From contig JAFEEB010000009.1 in NCBI GenBank assembly GCA_018241325.1, positions 70,780 to 116,884 of the forward strand: DNA of 46,105 nt, read 5' to 3'. Position 1 is the first letter of the stretch; every line of letters starts with the position of its first letter. Of the stretch, positions 24,977 to 34,489 are shown in pieces. Position numbers and translations under genes: made by a program. This stretch comes from Pseudomonadota bacterium (GTDB lineage: Bacteria > Pseudomonadota > Gammaproteobacteria > Burkholderiales > Burkholderiaceae_C). Below the pieces are notes generated by a model. It did not search any database and was not told where the DNA came from. It saw nothing but the letters and a program-made list of their open reading frames with translations.

Positions 24977-25906
24977 TCACGCGGCGGCCCCGCCGGGCAG
25001 GCCCAGCAAGGCATGGCGCGTGATGAGCAGCACCTGGTCATCGCCTGCGCTGGTGGGCAGCCAAAACACCGGCAGTTGCGCGAAAGCGGCCTCGAAGTGC
25101 GCGCGCTCGTTGCCGATCTCCAGCACCAGCACGGCGTCCTCGCTCATGCGCGCGGGCGCGTCCAGCAGCAGGCGGCGGATGAAGTCCATGCCGTCCGCCC
25201 CGCCGGCCAGGGCCAGTTCGGGCTCGGCGCGGTATTCGTCGGGCAGGCGCGCCATGCTGTCGGCATTGACGTAGGGCGGGTTGCACAAGATCAAGTCCCA
25301 TGGCCCCGGGCAAGCGGCCAGGCCGTCGGATTCGATGAGTTGGACGCGCTCTTGCAGGCCGTGCTTGGCCACGTTGATGCGCGCCACGGCCAGCGCGTCG
25401 CTTGAAATGTCGGCGCCGGTCACGCTCACCTCGGGCCAGGCCATGGCCGTCAGACACGCCAGGCTGCCGTTGCCGGTGCACAGGTCGAGCACCTCGCGCG
25501 TCTGCCCGGACAGCCACGGGTCAATGCTGCCATCGGCCAGCAGCTCGGCAATGAAGCTGCGCGGCACGATGGCGCGCTCGTCCACGTAAAACGGCACGCC
25601 GGCCAGCCAGGCCTCGCGCGTGAGGTAGGCGGCGGGCTTGCGGGTGGCGATGCGTGCTTCGAAAAGAGTAGCTATCTGCGCTTGACTGGCGGGCGCTACA
25701 GCCTGATTTTCTATTGAATCGGGTTCATCGCCCAAAGGGCTGTCCAGCGGCAGGCCCAGGCGCCACAGCACCAGCCAGGCGGCTTCGTCACGGGCGTTCG
25801 TGGTGCCGTGTCCGAAGGACACGCCGGCGGCGGCCAGCTGCGCCGCGCCGCGTGCGATGAGCTGGCCCACGGTAGCAGCGGCAGGGTCGGTTGCTGGGGA
25901 ATTCAT
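24977..25906 (-). CDS. prmB: 50S ribosomal protein L3 N5-glutamine methyltransferase PrmB
   Basis: A 309-residue SAM-dependent methyltransferase. The SAM loop is DLCTGNGSLACL, the catalytic NPPY motif is CNPPYVN, and the following DEYRAEPELALAGGADGMDF is the PrmB/PrmC signature. YLTREAWLAGVPFYVDERAIVPRS is closer to PrmB than PrmC. It methylates Gln in ribosomal protein L3. Residues about 62-82 (SIENQAVAPASQAQIATLF) are encoded by an in-frame copy of a dispersed repeat and sit in the linker between the N-terminal and catalytic domains. The ATG at 25906 is preferred; an upstream in-frame extension has no support. Confidence 0.92.
   Translation of the reverse strand: MNSPATDPAAATVGQLIARGAAQLAAAGVSFGHGTTNARDEAAWLVLWRLGLPLDSPLGDEPDSIENQAVAPASQAQIATLFEARIATRKPAAYLTREAWLAGVPFYVDERAIVPRSFIAELLADGSIDPWLSGQTREVLDLCTGNGSLACLTAMAWPEVSVTGADISSDALAVARINVAKHGLQERVQLIESDGLAACPGPWDLILCNPPYVNADSMARLPDEYRAEPELALAGGADGMDFIRRLLLDAPARMSEDAVLVLEIGNERAHFEAAFAQLPVFWLPTSAGDDQVLLITRHALLGLPGGAAA
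25661..25719 (+). repeat. ATAGCT-type dispersed repeat, copy 5, inside prmB
   Basis: AGAGTAGCTATCTGCGCTTG, then GCGGGCGCTACAGCCTGATTTTC. It matches copies 1 and 2 at the TGCGCTTG and GCGCTA-AGCC blocks. On the prmB strand it is read without a stop and codes for about 20 residues. Confidence 0.75.
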
Positions 25907-26025
25907 CAAGGCCTTGAGAGTCACAAAAGACGCGGCCTGGGGCTGCCGCGCGAGCACGTTCGCCCTGCGGATTTTGACCCATGGCCGACGGGAACCCCCT
26001 CACGGCGCCCCGGCCGCGCGGCCTT

Positions 26026-26304
26026 TCAATGAGCTGGCGCGGCGGTTTGCAGTGCGCCCGCGTGCATTGCGTCACCCTGCCCAGCCCGTTGCTGGGCGGC
26101 TTTTTGTTCGGCCGCCTTGGTCTTGGCCATGTGCCGCCCGGCAAAGCAGCCGCCGACGGCCCCCAGCACGGCGTGGTGCCCGGCATAGTGGCCGGCCACA
26201 GCGCCCACCGCCGCCCCCTTGATGCACCCCTTGGCGCTGGCCGCGCCCGAGGTGGCGGCCAGCAGAACGGCCAGGCTGCAGGCGACCAGAGTGGATGATT
26301 TCAT
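26026..26304 (-). CDS. Small exported glycine-zipper protein
   Basis: A 92-residue protein with a signal peptide (MKSSTLVACSLAVLLAATSGAASA-KG). The mature part has a Gly-rich helix with small-residue spacing (GAAVGAVAGHYAGHHAVLGAVGG), as in glycine-zipper 2TM / 17-kDa-antigen-type proteins, then a charged KTKAAEQKAAQQ tail. The ribosome site TTTTGAAAGGGTTCGCC is weak. Function unknown. It is divergent from argA. Confidence 0.75.
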   Translation of the reverse strand: MKSSTLVACSLAVLLAATSGAASAKGCIKGAAVGAVAGHYAGHHAVLGAVGGCFAGRHMAKTKAAEQKAAQQRAGQGDAMHAGALQTAAPAH

Positions 26305-26553
26305 GGCGAACCCTTTCAAAATGAAAGCTTCAATCCCCATCAACGCAGCGGCGCGGCGCTTCGTGGACAAGGAAGCGCCGCACGCCCGGGGCACCAATCC
26401 AGTGAGGCCTTTCGACCGAAACCGCGCGCCCTGCTGCCCACCAGCGATCCGACGCAGTCACCACCACGCGCGGCCAAACGCCGCCCCGGGGCGTTATCCT
26501 TGCGCCCGCCCGGGTCTGCGCTTGCAGGCGCCCTCCCCCCACTACTTCCGCCC

Positions 26554-27900
26554 ATGTCGACTGTTTTCAACTTCACCTTCGTGCCCTGGTTTCGCTCGGT
26601 CGCGCCCTACATTCACACGCACCGCGGCAAAACCTTCGTGGTGGGGCTGGTGGGCGAGGCGATCGCGGCGGGCAAGCTGGCCGCCATTGCCACCGACCTG
26701 GCGCTGATCCAGAGCATGGGCGTGAAGGTGGTGCTGGTGCACGGGTTTCGCCCGCAGGTCAATGAGCAGTTGCAGATCAAGGGCCAGCCGGCCCACTATT
26801 CGCACGGTCAGCGCATCACCGACGCCGTGGCGCTGGACTGCGCGCAGGAGGCCGCGGGGCAATTGCGCTACGAGATCGAGGCCGCCTTCAGCCAGGGCCT
26901 GCCCAACACGCCCATGGCGGGCGCCACGGTGCGGGTGATCTCGGGCAACTTCATCACCGCGCGGCCCATGGGCATCATCGACGGGGTGGACTTCAAGAGC
27001 ACCGGCGTGGTGCGCAAGGTGGACGTGGCGGGCATTCGCCGCTCGCTGGACGGTGGCGCGATGGTGCGGATCTCGCCCTTCGGCTTTTCGCCCACGGGCG
27101 AGGCCTTCAACCTGGCGATGGAAGAAACGGCCACCTCGGTGGCGATGGCGCTGCAGGCCGACAAGCTGCTGTTCGTGACCGAGACGCCCGGCCTGCGCAT
27201 GCGCCCGGGCGAGCCGGCATCGGACGACAACCCGATCGACACCGAGATCCCGCTGGCCGAGGCGCGCGCGCTGCTGGCGCGCCTGCCCGCCGCCGAGCAG
27301 CCCACGGACGAGAGCTTTTACCTGCGCCACTGCGTGACGGCCTGCGAGCACGGCGTGGAGCGCAGCCACATCCTGCCCTACGCCACCGACGGCGCGCTGC
27401 TGCTGGAGGTGTATGTGCACGACGGCATCGGCACCATGGTGGTGGACGAAAAACTGGAGAGCCTGCGCGAGGCCGATTCGGACGACGTGGGCGGCATCCT
27501 GCAGCTGATCGAGCCCTTCGAGAAGGACGGCACCCTGGTCAAGCGCAGCCGCACCGACATCGAGCGCGACATCGGCAACTACACCGTGCTGGAGCACGAC
27601 GGCGTGATCTTTGCCTGCGCCGCGCTCTACCCCTACCCCGACGCCGGCACCGCCGAGATGGCGGCGCTGACCGTGTCGCCGCAAAGCCAGGGTCAGGGCG
27701 ACGGCGAGAAGGTCTTGAAGCGCGTGGAGCAACGCGCGCGCCTGATGGGCCTGAAAAGCATCTTCGTGCTGACCACGCGCACCATGCACTGGTTCATCAA
27801 GCGCGGCTTTCAGGTGGTGGACCCGGACTGGCTGCCCGACGCGCGCAAGCGCAAGTACAACTGGGACCGGCGCAGCCAGGTGCTGGTCAAAAATCTCTGA
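26554..27900 (+). CDS. argA: Amino-acid N-acetyltransferase (N-acetylglutamate synthase)
   Basis: A 448-residue protein from ATG 26554. The N-terminal amino-acid-kinase-like domain (about residues 20-290) has VVGLVGEAIAAGKL and VVLVHGFRPQVNEQL, and the C-terminal GNAT acetyltransferase domain has MAALTVSPQSQGQGDGEKVL (the acetyl-CoA P-loop) and VLTTRTMHWFIKRGFQ. This is the classical ArgA architecture. It makes N-acetylglutamate, the first step of arginine synthesis. The gap to ntrB holds a large inverted repeat. Its nearness to the PII genes fits the link between arginine synthesis and nitrogen status, though PII acts on NAG kinase rather than ArgA. Confidence 0.93.
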   Translation: MSTVFNFTFVPWFRSVAPYIHTHRGKTFVVGLVGEAIAAGKLAAIATDLALIQSMGVKVVLVHGFRPQVNEQLQIKGQPAHYSHGQRITDAVALDCAQEAAGQLRYEIEAAFSQGLPNTPMAGATVRVISGNFITARPMGIIDGVDFKSTGVVRKVDVAGIRRSLDGGAMVRISPFGFSPTGEAFNLAMEETATSVAMALQADKLLFVTETPGLRMRPGEPASDDNPIDTEIPLAEARALLARLPAAEQPTDESFYLRHCVTACEHGVERSHILPYATDGALLLEVYVHDGIGTMVVDEKLESLREADSDDVGGILQLIEPFEKDGTLVKRSRTDIERDIGNYTVLEHDGVIFACAALYPYPDAGTAEMAALTVSPQSQGQGDGEKVLKRVEQRARLMGLKSIFVLTTRTMHWFIKRGFQVVDPDWLPDARKRKYNWDRRSQVLVKNL

Positions 27901-27905
27901 AGCAG

Positions 27906-28008
27906 CCGGACGCAGAGGACGCAAAGAACGCGCAAAGGACGCAAAAGAGAAATTCAAGAAAGGATTTTTCTGCGTCTTCTGCGAAACCTTTGCGTCCTCT
28001 GCGTCCGG
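27906..28008. repeat. 103-bp inverted repeat between argA and ntrB
   Basis: Perfect 21-bp arms at 27906-27926 and 27988-28008 built on CCGGACGCAGAGGACGCAAA. The interior repeats the GACGCAAA unit (CGCAAAGGACGCAAAAG) and its complement. The element fills almost the whole 124-base gap. Repeats with GCAGAGGACGCAAAG are widespread intergenic elements in bacteria (recalled). It could act as a transcription barrier or mRNA stabiliser. Confidence 0.85.
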
Positions 28009-28024
28009 TACTTTTAGCCCTCCG

Positions 28025-29113
28025 ATGAGCACGCCGCCCGATTCCGTCGCCGCCCCCGAGGCCTTCGACCTGCTGTCCACGCTGGTGGCGGTGGTGCGCG
28101 CGGACGGCCGCTGCGAGACGGTCAACTCGGCGCTGGAGAACGCGCTGTGCCAGTCGCGCCGCAAGCTGGTGCAGGGTCAGGCGCTGGACTGGTTCGTCGA
28201 TCCTGCGCCGCTGCGCGATGCGCTGAAGCGCACGGGCGAGCTCATCGTCAGCCGCTTCGAGGCCACGCTGCACGGCCCCGTGCTGGGTGCGCACCCGCTG
28301 CCGGTGCACGTCGTCGTCAGCCCGCTGGAGCGCGGCGGCGCAGGCGCCAGCGTGCTGCTGGAGATGACCGAGATCGAGCAGCAGTCGCGCCAGGACCGCG
28401 AGGAGCGCACACACCGCCTGGCGCGCGAGCAAAAGGAGCTGCTGCGCAACCTGGCGCACGAGGTCAAGAACCCGCTGGGCGGCATTCGCGGCGCGGCGCA
28501 GCTGCTGGCGATGGAGGCGAGCGCGCGCCACTTCGCCGAATCGGCCGAGTACACCGACGTCATCATCCACGAGGCCGACCGCCTGCAGGCGCTGGTGGAC
28601 CGCCTGCTGGCGCCGCACCAGCACGCGCTGGTGCTGGGCGACGTCAACATCCACGAAATCTGCGAGCGCGTGCGCTCGGTGGTGCTGGCCGAGTTTCCGC
28701 GCGGCCTCGCCATCTTGCGCGACTACGACGCCTCGCTGCCCGAGCTGCGCTGCGACCGCGAGCGGCTGATCCAGGCGCTGCTGAACATCGTGCGCAATGC
28801 CGCGCAGGCGCTGGCCGAGCGCATCGCGCAGGGCGATGCCGTCATCACCCTGCGCACCCGCGTGGCGCGCCAGGTCACCATCGGCCACCAGCGCTTCAAG
28901 CTGGCCATCGAGCTGCAGGTGCAAGACAACGGCCCTGGCGTGCCGCCGGAGCTGCGCGAGCGCATCTTCCAGCCCCTGGTGTCCGGGCGCGAAGGCGGCA
29001 CCGGCCTGGGCCTGGCGCTGGCGCAAACCTTCGTGCAGCAGCACGAGGGCACGATCGAATACGACAACTCGCCGGGGGCGACGCGCTTCACGCTGCTGAT
29101 CCCGGTACGCTGA
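28025..29113 (+). CDS. glnL: Nitrogen-regulation sensor histidine kinase NtrB
   Basis: A 362-residue protein: an N-terminal PAS domain (about residues 12-115), the H-box LAHEVKNPLGGIRGAAQL with His145, and an ATPase domain with N box NIVRNAAQAL, DNGPGVP and GGTGLGLALAQ. NtrB phosphorylates NtrC when PII is uridylylated and acts as phosphatase when unmodified PII (GlnK/GlnB) binds. No membrane segment. It is 18 bases before ntrC. The ATG is preceded by a weak site; the inverted repeat at 27906-28008 ends 16 bases before it. Confidence 0.95.
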   Translation: MSTPPDSVAAPEAFDLLSTLVAVVRADGRCETVNSALENALCQSRRKLVQGQALDWFVDPAPLRDALKRTGELIVSRFEATLHGPVLGAHPLPVHVVVSPLERGGAGASVLLEMTEIEQQSRQDREERTHRLAREQKELLRNLAHEVKNPLGGIRGAAQLLAMEASARHFAESAEYTDVIIHEADRLQALVDRLLAPHQHALVLGDVNIHEICERVRSVVLAEFPRGLAILRDYDASLPELRCDRERLIQALLNIVRNAAQALAERIAQGDAVITLRTRVARQVTIGHQRFKLAIELQVQDNGPGVPPELRERIFQPLVSGREGGTGLGLALAQTFVQQHEGTIEYDNSPGATRFTLLIPVR

Positions 29114-29131
29114 CGCACCCATGGAGCCCGC

Positions 29132-30607
<1,476 letters not shown>

Positions 30608-30617
30608 GCCAGCCCCA

Positions 30618-30638
30618 GGGCCGGCGCAACGCCGGCCC
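30618..30638 (+). terminator. Hairpin after ntrC
   Basis: GGGCCGGCG-CAA-CGCCGGCCC, nine pairs with a three-base loop, starts 10 bases after the ntrC stop. There is no T-run, so termination could need Rho or be weak. Confidence 0.45.
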
Positions 30639-30643
30639 CGGCC

Positions 30644-30659
30644 TGCACGCAAACGTGCA
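30644..30659. promoter_or_regulatory. NtrC-type site, first palindrome
   Basis: TGCACGCAAACGTGCA is a perfect 16-bp palindrome. NtrC sites have TGCAC and GTGCA half-sites but usually a 17-bp layout, so the spacing is one base short. It lies about 135 bases upstream of the sigma-54 promoter. Confidence 0.5.
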
Positions 30660-30665
30660 CGGCCA

Positions 30666-30682
30666 TGCACGCGAGTGGTGCG
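30666..30682. promoter_or_regulatory. NtrC-type site, second
   Basis: TGCACGCGAGTGGTGCG matches the TGCACC-N5-GGTGCA consensus at 10 of 12 fixed positions with exact spacing. Together with the palindrome 22 bases upstream it forms a paired enhancer. Confidence 0.65.
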
Positions 30683-30792
30683 CCGTCGGTTGATGCGCAC
30701 GCCCTGAACCGGGGCATCCACGACCCGCCTGCATGCCACATCCGCACGCCGCCCCGGCGTCGCAGCGCCGCCGCGCGCCCTCGGACATGACC

Positions 30793-30808
30793 TGGCACGG
30801 TTCCTGCT
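30793..30808 (+). promoter_or_regulatory. Sigma-54 promoter for torF-glnK-amtB
   Basis: TGGCACGGTTCCTGCT has the invariant GG and GC with the exact 10-base spacing and matches the consensus TGGCACG-N4-TTGCT at all but one position. Transcription should start near 30820, about 30 bases before torF. The adjacent ntrBC genes and upstream NtrC-type sites support nitrogen control. Confidence 0.82.
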
Positions 30809-30849
30809 TGAAGCCTTGCATCCGCAGTTTCAACTCCAGGAGAGAGGCC

Positions 30850-31614
30850 TTGCCCCACCGTTCGCACCCCTTGATTTCCGGCCTGCTGGCCGCCGGCCTT
30901 TTCGGCGTCAGCCTTGGCGCGTTGGCGCAGACGGCCGAAGCGACCGCGCCGGCCGCCGCGCCCGAGCACAGTCTGAGCTTCAACGTGGGGGCCGTCAGCG
31001 ACTACCGTTACCGCGGCATCTCGCAAAGCCGCCTCAAGCCGGCCATCAGTGCGGGCGCCGACTACAGCCATTCGAGCGGCCTGTACGTGGGCACCTGGCT
31101 GTCGTCGATCCGCTGGATCAAGGACGCGGGCGGCGACGCGCCGATGGAATGGGACGTGTACGGCGGCTACAAGGGCAGCGCCGGCCCCATCGGCTACGAC
31201 GTCGGCCTGCTGCGCTACCAGTACCCCAGCGCCGCGCTGGCCGTCAGCCCCAACACCACCGAAATCTACGGCGCGCTGACCTGGGAAATGGTCACGCTGA
31301 AGTACTCGCACGCGCTGACCAACCTGTTCGGCGTGGCCGACAGCAAGGGCAGCGGCTACCTCGACCTGAGCGCCAACTTCGACCTGGGCGACGGCTGGTC
31401 GGTGGTGCCGCACGTCGGCCGCCAGGGCGTGCGCCACAACGGCGCGCTGGCCTACACGGACTACGCGCTGACGCTGAACAAGGATTTCGGCAAGGGGCTG
31501 TCGGCCAGTGCCGCCCTGATTGGCACCAATGCCGACAAGGCGCTCTACGTCACGCCCTCGGGGCGCTTCACCGGCCGCACCGCGCTGGTGCTGGGCATCA
31601 AGTATTCGTTTTAA
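30850..31614 (+). CDS. TorF family putative porin
   Basis: A 254-residue protein from a TTG at 30850, selected because AGGAGAG lies just upstream and a signal peptide follows at once (LISGLLAAGLFGVSLGALAQ). An ATG-initiated frame would start before the sigma-54 promoter and so is unlikely. The mature part is a TIGR02001/TorF outer-membrane barrel: FNVGAVSDYRYRGISQSR, YVGTWLSSI and a terminal VLGIKYSF, with a final aromatic. It probably lets small nitrogen compounds across the outer membrane. It is the first gene of a nitrogen-regulated operon with glnK and amtB. Confidence 0.85.
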   Translation: MPHRSHPLISGLLAAGLFGVSLGALAQTAEATAPAAAPEHSLSFNVGAVSDYRYRGISQSRLKPAISAGADYSHSSGLYVGTWLSSIRWIKDAGGDAPMEWDVYGGYKGSAGPIGYDVGLLRYQYPSAALAVSPNTTEIYGALTWEMVTLKYSHALTNLFGVADSKGSGYLDLSANFDLGDGWSVVPHVGRQGVRHNGALAYTDYALTLNKDFGKGLSASAALIGTNADKALYVTPSGRFTGRTALVLGIKYSF

Positions 31615-32013
<399 letters not shown>

Positions 32014-32042
32014 TGGCACGCATGCACCGAGGACCCGACACC

Positions 32043-33329
32043 ATGAAACGAATTCTCTTTCTGCTCACCCTGCTGCTGGCCCTTCCGGCCTTTGCCGCCG
32101 ACGCCCCGGCGCCCGCGCTCAACTCGGGCGACACCGCCTGGATGCTCACCTCCACCCTGCTGGTGATCCTGATGACCATCCCGGGCCTGGCGCTGTTCTA
32201 CGGGGGCCTCGCGCGCAGCAAGAACATGCTGAGCGTGCTGGTGCAGGTGTTCGTCATCTTCTCGCTCATCACCCTGCTGTGGGCCGTCTATGGCTACAGC
32301 CTGACCTTCAGCGGCGAGGGCAACTTCTTCGGCGGCATGGACAAGCTGTTTTTGAAGAGCGTCACGCAAGAAACCTTCGGCGGGTTGCCCACCATCCCCG
32401 AATACGTGTTCCTGGCCTTCCAGGGCACCTTCGCTGCCATCACCGTGGCGCTGACGGTGGGTGCCTTTGCCGAGCGCGCGCGCTTTTCGGCCGTGCTGCT
32501 GTTCGCGGTGCTGTGGTTCACCTTGAGCTACGTGCCGATCGCGCACATGGTGTGGGGCGGCGGCCTGCTGGCCAAGGACGGCGCGCTGGACTTCGCCGGC
32601 GGCACCGTGGTGCACATCAACGCCGGCATGGCCGGGCTGGTGGGCGCCTACATGGTGGGCAAGCGCATCGGCTTCGGCCGCGAGGCCATGGCGCCGCACA
32701 GCCTGACGCTGACCATGGTGGGCGCCTCGCTGCTGTGGGTGGGCTGGTTCGGCTTCAACGCCGGCTCGGCGGGCGCAGCCAACGGCCAGGCCGGCCTGGC
32801 CTTCGTCACCACGGTGCTGGCCACGGCGGCGGCCACGCTGTCCTGGAGCGCCGCCGAGGCGCTGCACAAGGGCAAGGCCTCGATGCTGGGCGCGGCCTCG
32901 GGCGCGGTGGCCGGCCTGGTCGCGGTCACGCCGGCGGCCGGTTTTGTCGGCCCCATGGGCGCCATCGTCATCGGCGCGGTGGCGGGCGTGGTGTGCCTGT
33001 GGGGCGTGGGCGGGCTCAAGCGCATGCTGCGCGTGGACGACGCCTTCGACGTCTTCGGCGTGCACGGCGTGGGCGGCATCGTCGGCGCCATCCTGACCGG
33101 CGTGTTTGCCGCGCCCGCCTTGGGCGGCGCGCAGGGCGCGGACTTTGCCATGGCCCAGCAGGTGTGGGTGCAGACCAAGAGCGTGCTGATGACCGTGGTG
33201 TGGTCGGGCGTGACGGCCTTCATCGCCTTCAAGATCGCCGACCTGGTGTTCGGCCTGCGCGTGAGCGAGGAAGACGAGCGCCAGGGTCTGGACATCACCA
33301 GCCACGGCGAGACGGCCTACGTGCGGTGA
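32043..33329 (+). CDS. amtB: Ammonium transporter AmtB
   Basis: A 428-residue protein from ATG 32043, which gives a cleavable signal peptide (MKRILFLLTLLLALPAFAADAP); an in-frame ATG 30 bases upstream is possible. About eleven transmembrane helices follow, with Amt signatures TIPGLALFYGGLARSKN, FAGGTVVHINAGMAG (pore His) and DAFDVFGVHGVGGIVGAILTG (second pore His). It moves ammonium or ammonia across the cytoplasmic membrane under control of GlnK, encoded 29 bases upstream. Confidence 0.96.
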   Translation: MKRILFLLTLLLALPAFAADAPAPALNSGDTAWMLTSTLLVILMTIPGLALFYGGLARSKNMLSVLVQVFVIFSLITLLWAVYGYSLTFSGEGNFFGGMDKLFLKSVTQETFGGLPTIPEYVFLAFQGTFAAITVALTVGAFAERARFSAVLLFAVLWFTLSYVPIAHMVWGGGLLAKDGALDFAGGTVVHINAGMAGLVGAYMVGKRIGFGREAMAPHSLTLTMVGASLLWVGWFGFNAGSAGAANGQAGLAFVTTVLATAAATLSWSAAEALHKGKASMLGAASGAVAGLVAVTPAAGFVGPMGAIVIGAVAGVVCLWGVGGLKRMLRVDDAFDVFGVHGVGGIVGAILTGVFAAPALGGAQGADFAMAQQVWVQTKSVLMTVVWSGVTAFIAFKIADLVFGLRVSEEDERQGLDITSHGETAYVR

Positions 33330-33416
33330 CCCAAGCTGGGGAAAACCGCGGTTCGGCCTGGGCCGCAGTGCCGCTACATTGGGGTTTCCTGCCAAGGCAC
33401 ACACGGAGACACCTCG

Positions 33417-34406
33417 ATGCCCCATTCCCGCCCCCTCACCCGCCGCCACATCGCCCAGGCCGGCCTGGGTCTGCTGGCCGCCAGCGCGCTGGGCGCGCGC
33501 GCGCAAGGCGCCTGGCCGACCAAACCAGTGCGCATCGTCGTCGGCTTTTCGGCCGGCGGCACCACCGACGTGGTGGCACGCCTGATGGCCAAGGAGCTGA
33601 CCGAGGCGCTGGGCCAGCCCTTCATCGTGGACAACAAGCCCGGCGGCGGCAGCAACATCGCCACCGACCTGGTGCGCGAGGCCGCACCCGACGGCTACAC
33701 GCTGCTGATGATGGCCGTCACCAGCACCATCAACCAGACGCTGTACAAGAACGTCAAGTTCAAGCTGGAGCGCGACTTCGACGGCGTGGTGCTGTGCACC
33801 AAGGTGCCCAACATCCTGGTGGTCAACCCCACCGTGCCAGCCAAGACCGTCAAGGAGCTGATCGACTGGGCGCGCGCCAACGAAGGCAAGGTGTCCTACG
33901 CCTCCTCGGGCAGCGGCACGTCCATCCACATGGCCGGCGAGCTGTTCAAGCTGCGCACCGGCCTGAAGACGCTACATGTGCCCTACAAGGGCAGCGCGCC
34001 GGCGCTGACGGACCTGATCGGCGGACAGGTGCAATACATGTTCGACAACATGCCGTCGGCCTGGCCTCACGTGCAAGGTGGCAAGCTGCGCGCGCTGGCC
34101 GTCACCACCCGGCAGCGCTCGCCCTCGGCCCCCGACGTGCCCACCATGGAGGAAAGCGGCGTGTCGCCCTTCGACGTCACCTCCTGGTTCGGCCTGGTGG
34201 CCCCCAAGGGCACACCCAAGGCGGTGCAAGACCGGATCAATCAGGTGGTGAACGCGGCGTTCGACAAGCCGGAGATCAAGCAGGCCTACGCCAAGCTGGG
34301 CGCCATCGCCGAGAAGAACAGCCCGCAGGACTTCAGCCGCTTCATTCACGACGAGGTCAACAGCTGGGCGCCGGTGGTCAAGGCCTCGGGGGCACAAGTG
34401 GATTGA
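33417..34406 (+). CDS. Bug/TctC-family tripartite tricarboxylate-type solute-binding protein
   Basis: A 329-residue protein with a twin-arginine-like N-terminus (LTRRHIAQAGLGLLAAS, cleavage near ARAQ). Mature signatures are those of Bug proteins: WPTKPVRIVVGFSAGGTTDVVAR, QPFIVDNKPGGGSNIA and APDGYTLLM. They bind small carboxylates or related compounds in the periplasm. No TctA or TctB partner is in the window. It lies upstream of the purine genes in the same direction, but whether it binds a purine product is unknown. GGAGACACC precedes the ATG. Confidence 0.9.
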   Translation: MPHSRPLTRRHIAQAGLGLLAASALGARAQGAWPTKPVRIVVGFSAGGTTDVVARLMAKELTEALGQPFIVDNKPGGGSNIATDLVREAAPDGYTLLMMAVTSTINQTLYKNVKFKLERDFDGVVLCTKVPNILVVNPTVPAKTVKELIDWARANEGKVSYASSGSGTSIHMAGELFKLRTGLKTLHVPYKGSAPALTDLIGGQVQYMFDNMPSAWPHVQGGKLRALAVTTRQRSPSAPDVPTMEESGVSPFDVTSWFGLVAPKGTPKAVQDRINQVVNAAFDKPEIKQAYAKLGAIAEKNSPQDFSRFIHDEVNSWAPVVKASGAQVD

Positions 34407-34435
34407 CGGGCCATCGAAGAACGCCCGCGCGATAG

Positions 34436-34454
34436 GCGCCATACGCATTGGCGC
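34436..34454. promoter_or_regulatory. Inverted repeat GCGCCA-N7-TGGCGC upstream of xdhC
   Basis: Six-bp arms 7 bases apart lie 36 bases before the xdhC start. It could be an operator for the purine cluster or a chance GC-rich pair. Confidence 0.3.
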
Positions 34455-34489
34455 ATGAACGGCCGGGCGTCCCGTCGCACAATGCGTGG

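Noticed and set aside
26081-26108. Hairpin with T-run (GCCCAGC..GCTGGGC..TTTTT) on the plus strand
   Set aside because: It lies within the coding part of the glycine-zipper gene and on the opposite strand; no plus-strand gene ends there.
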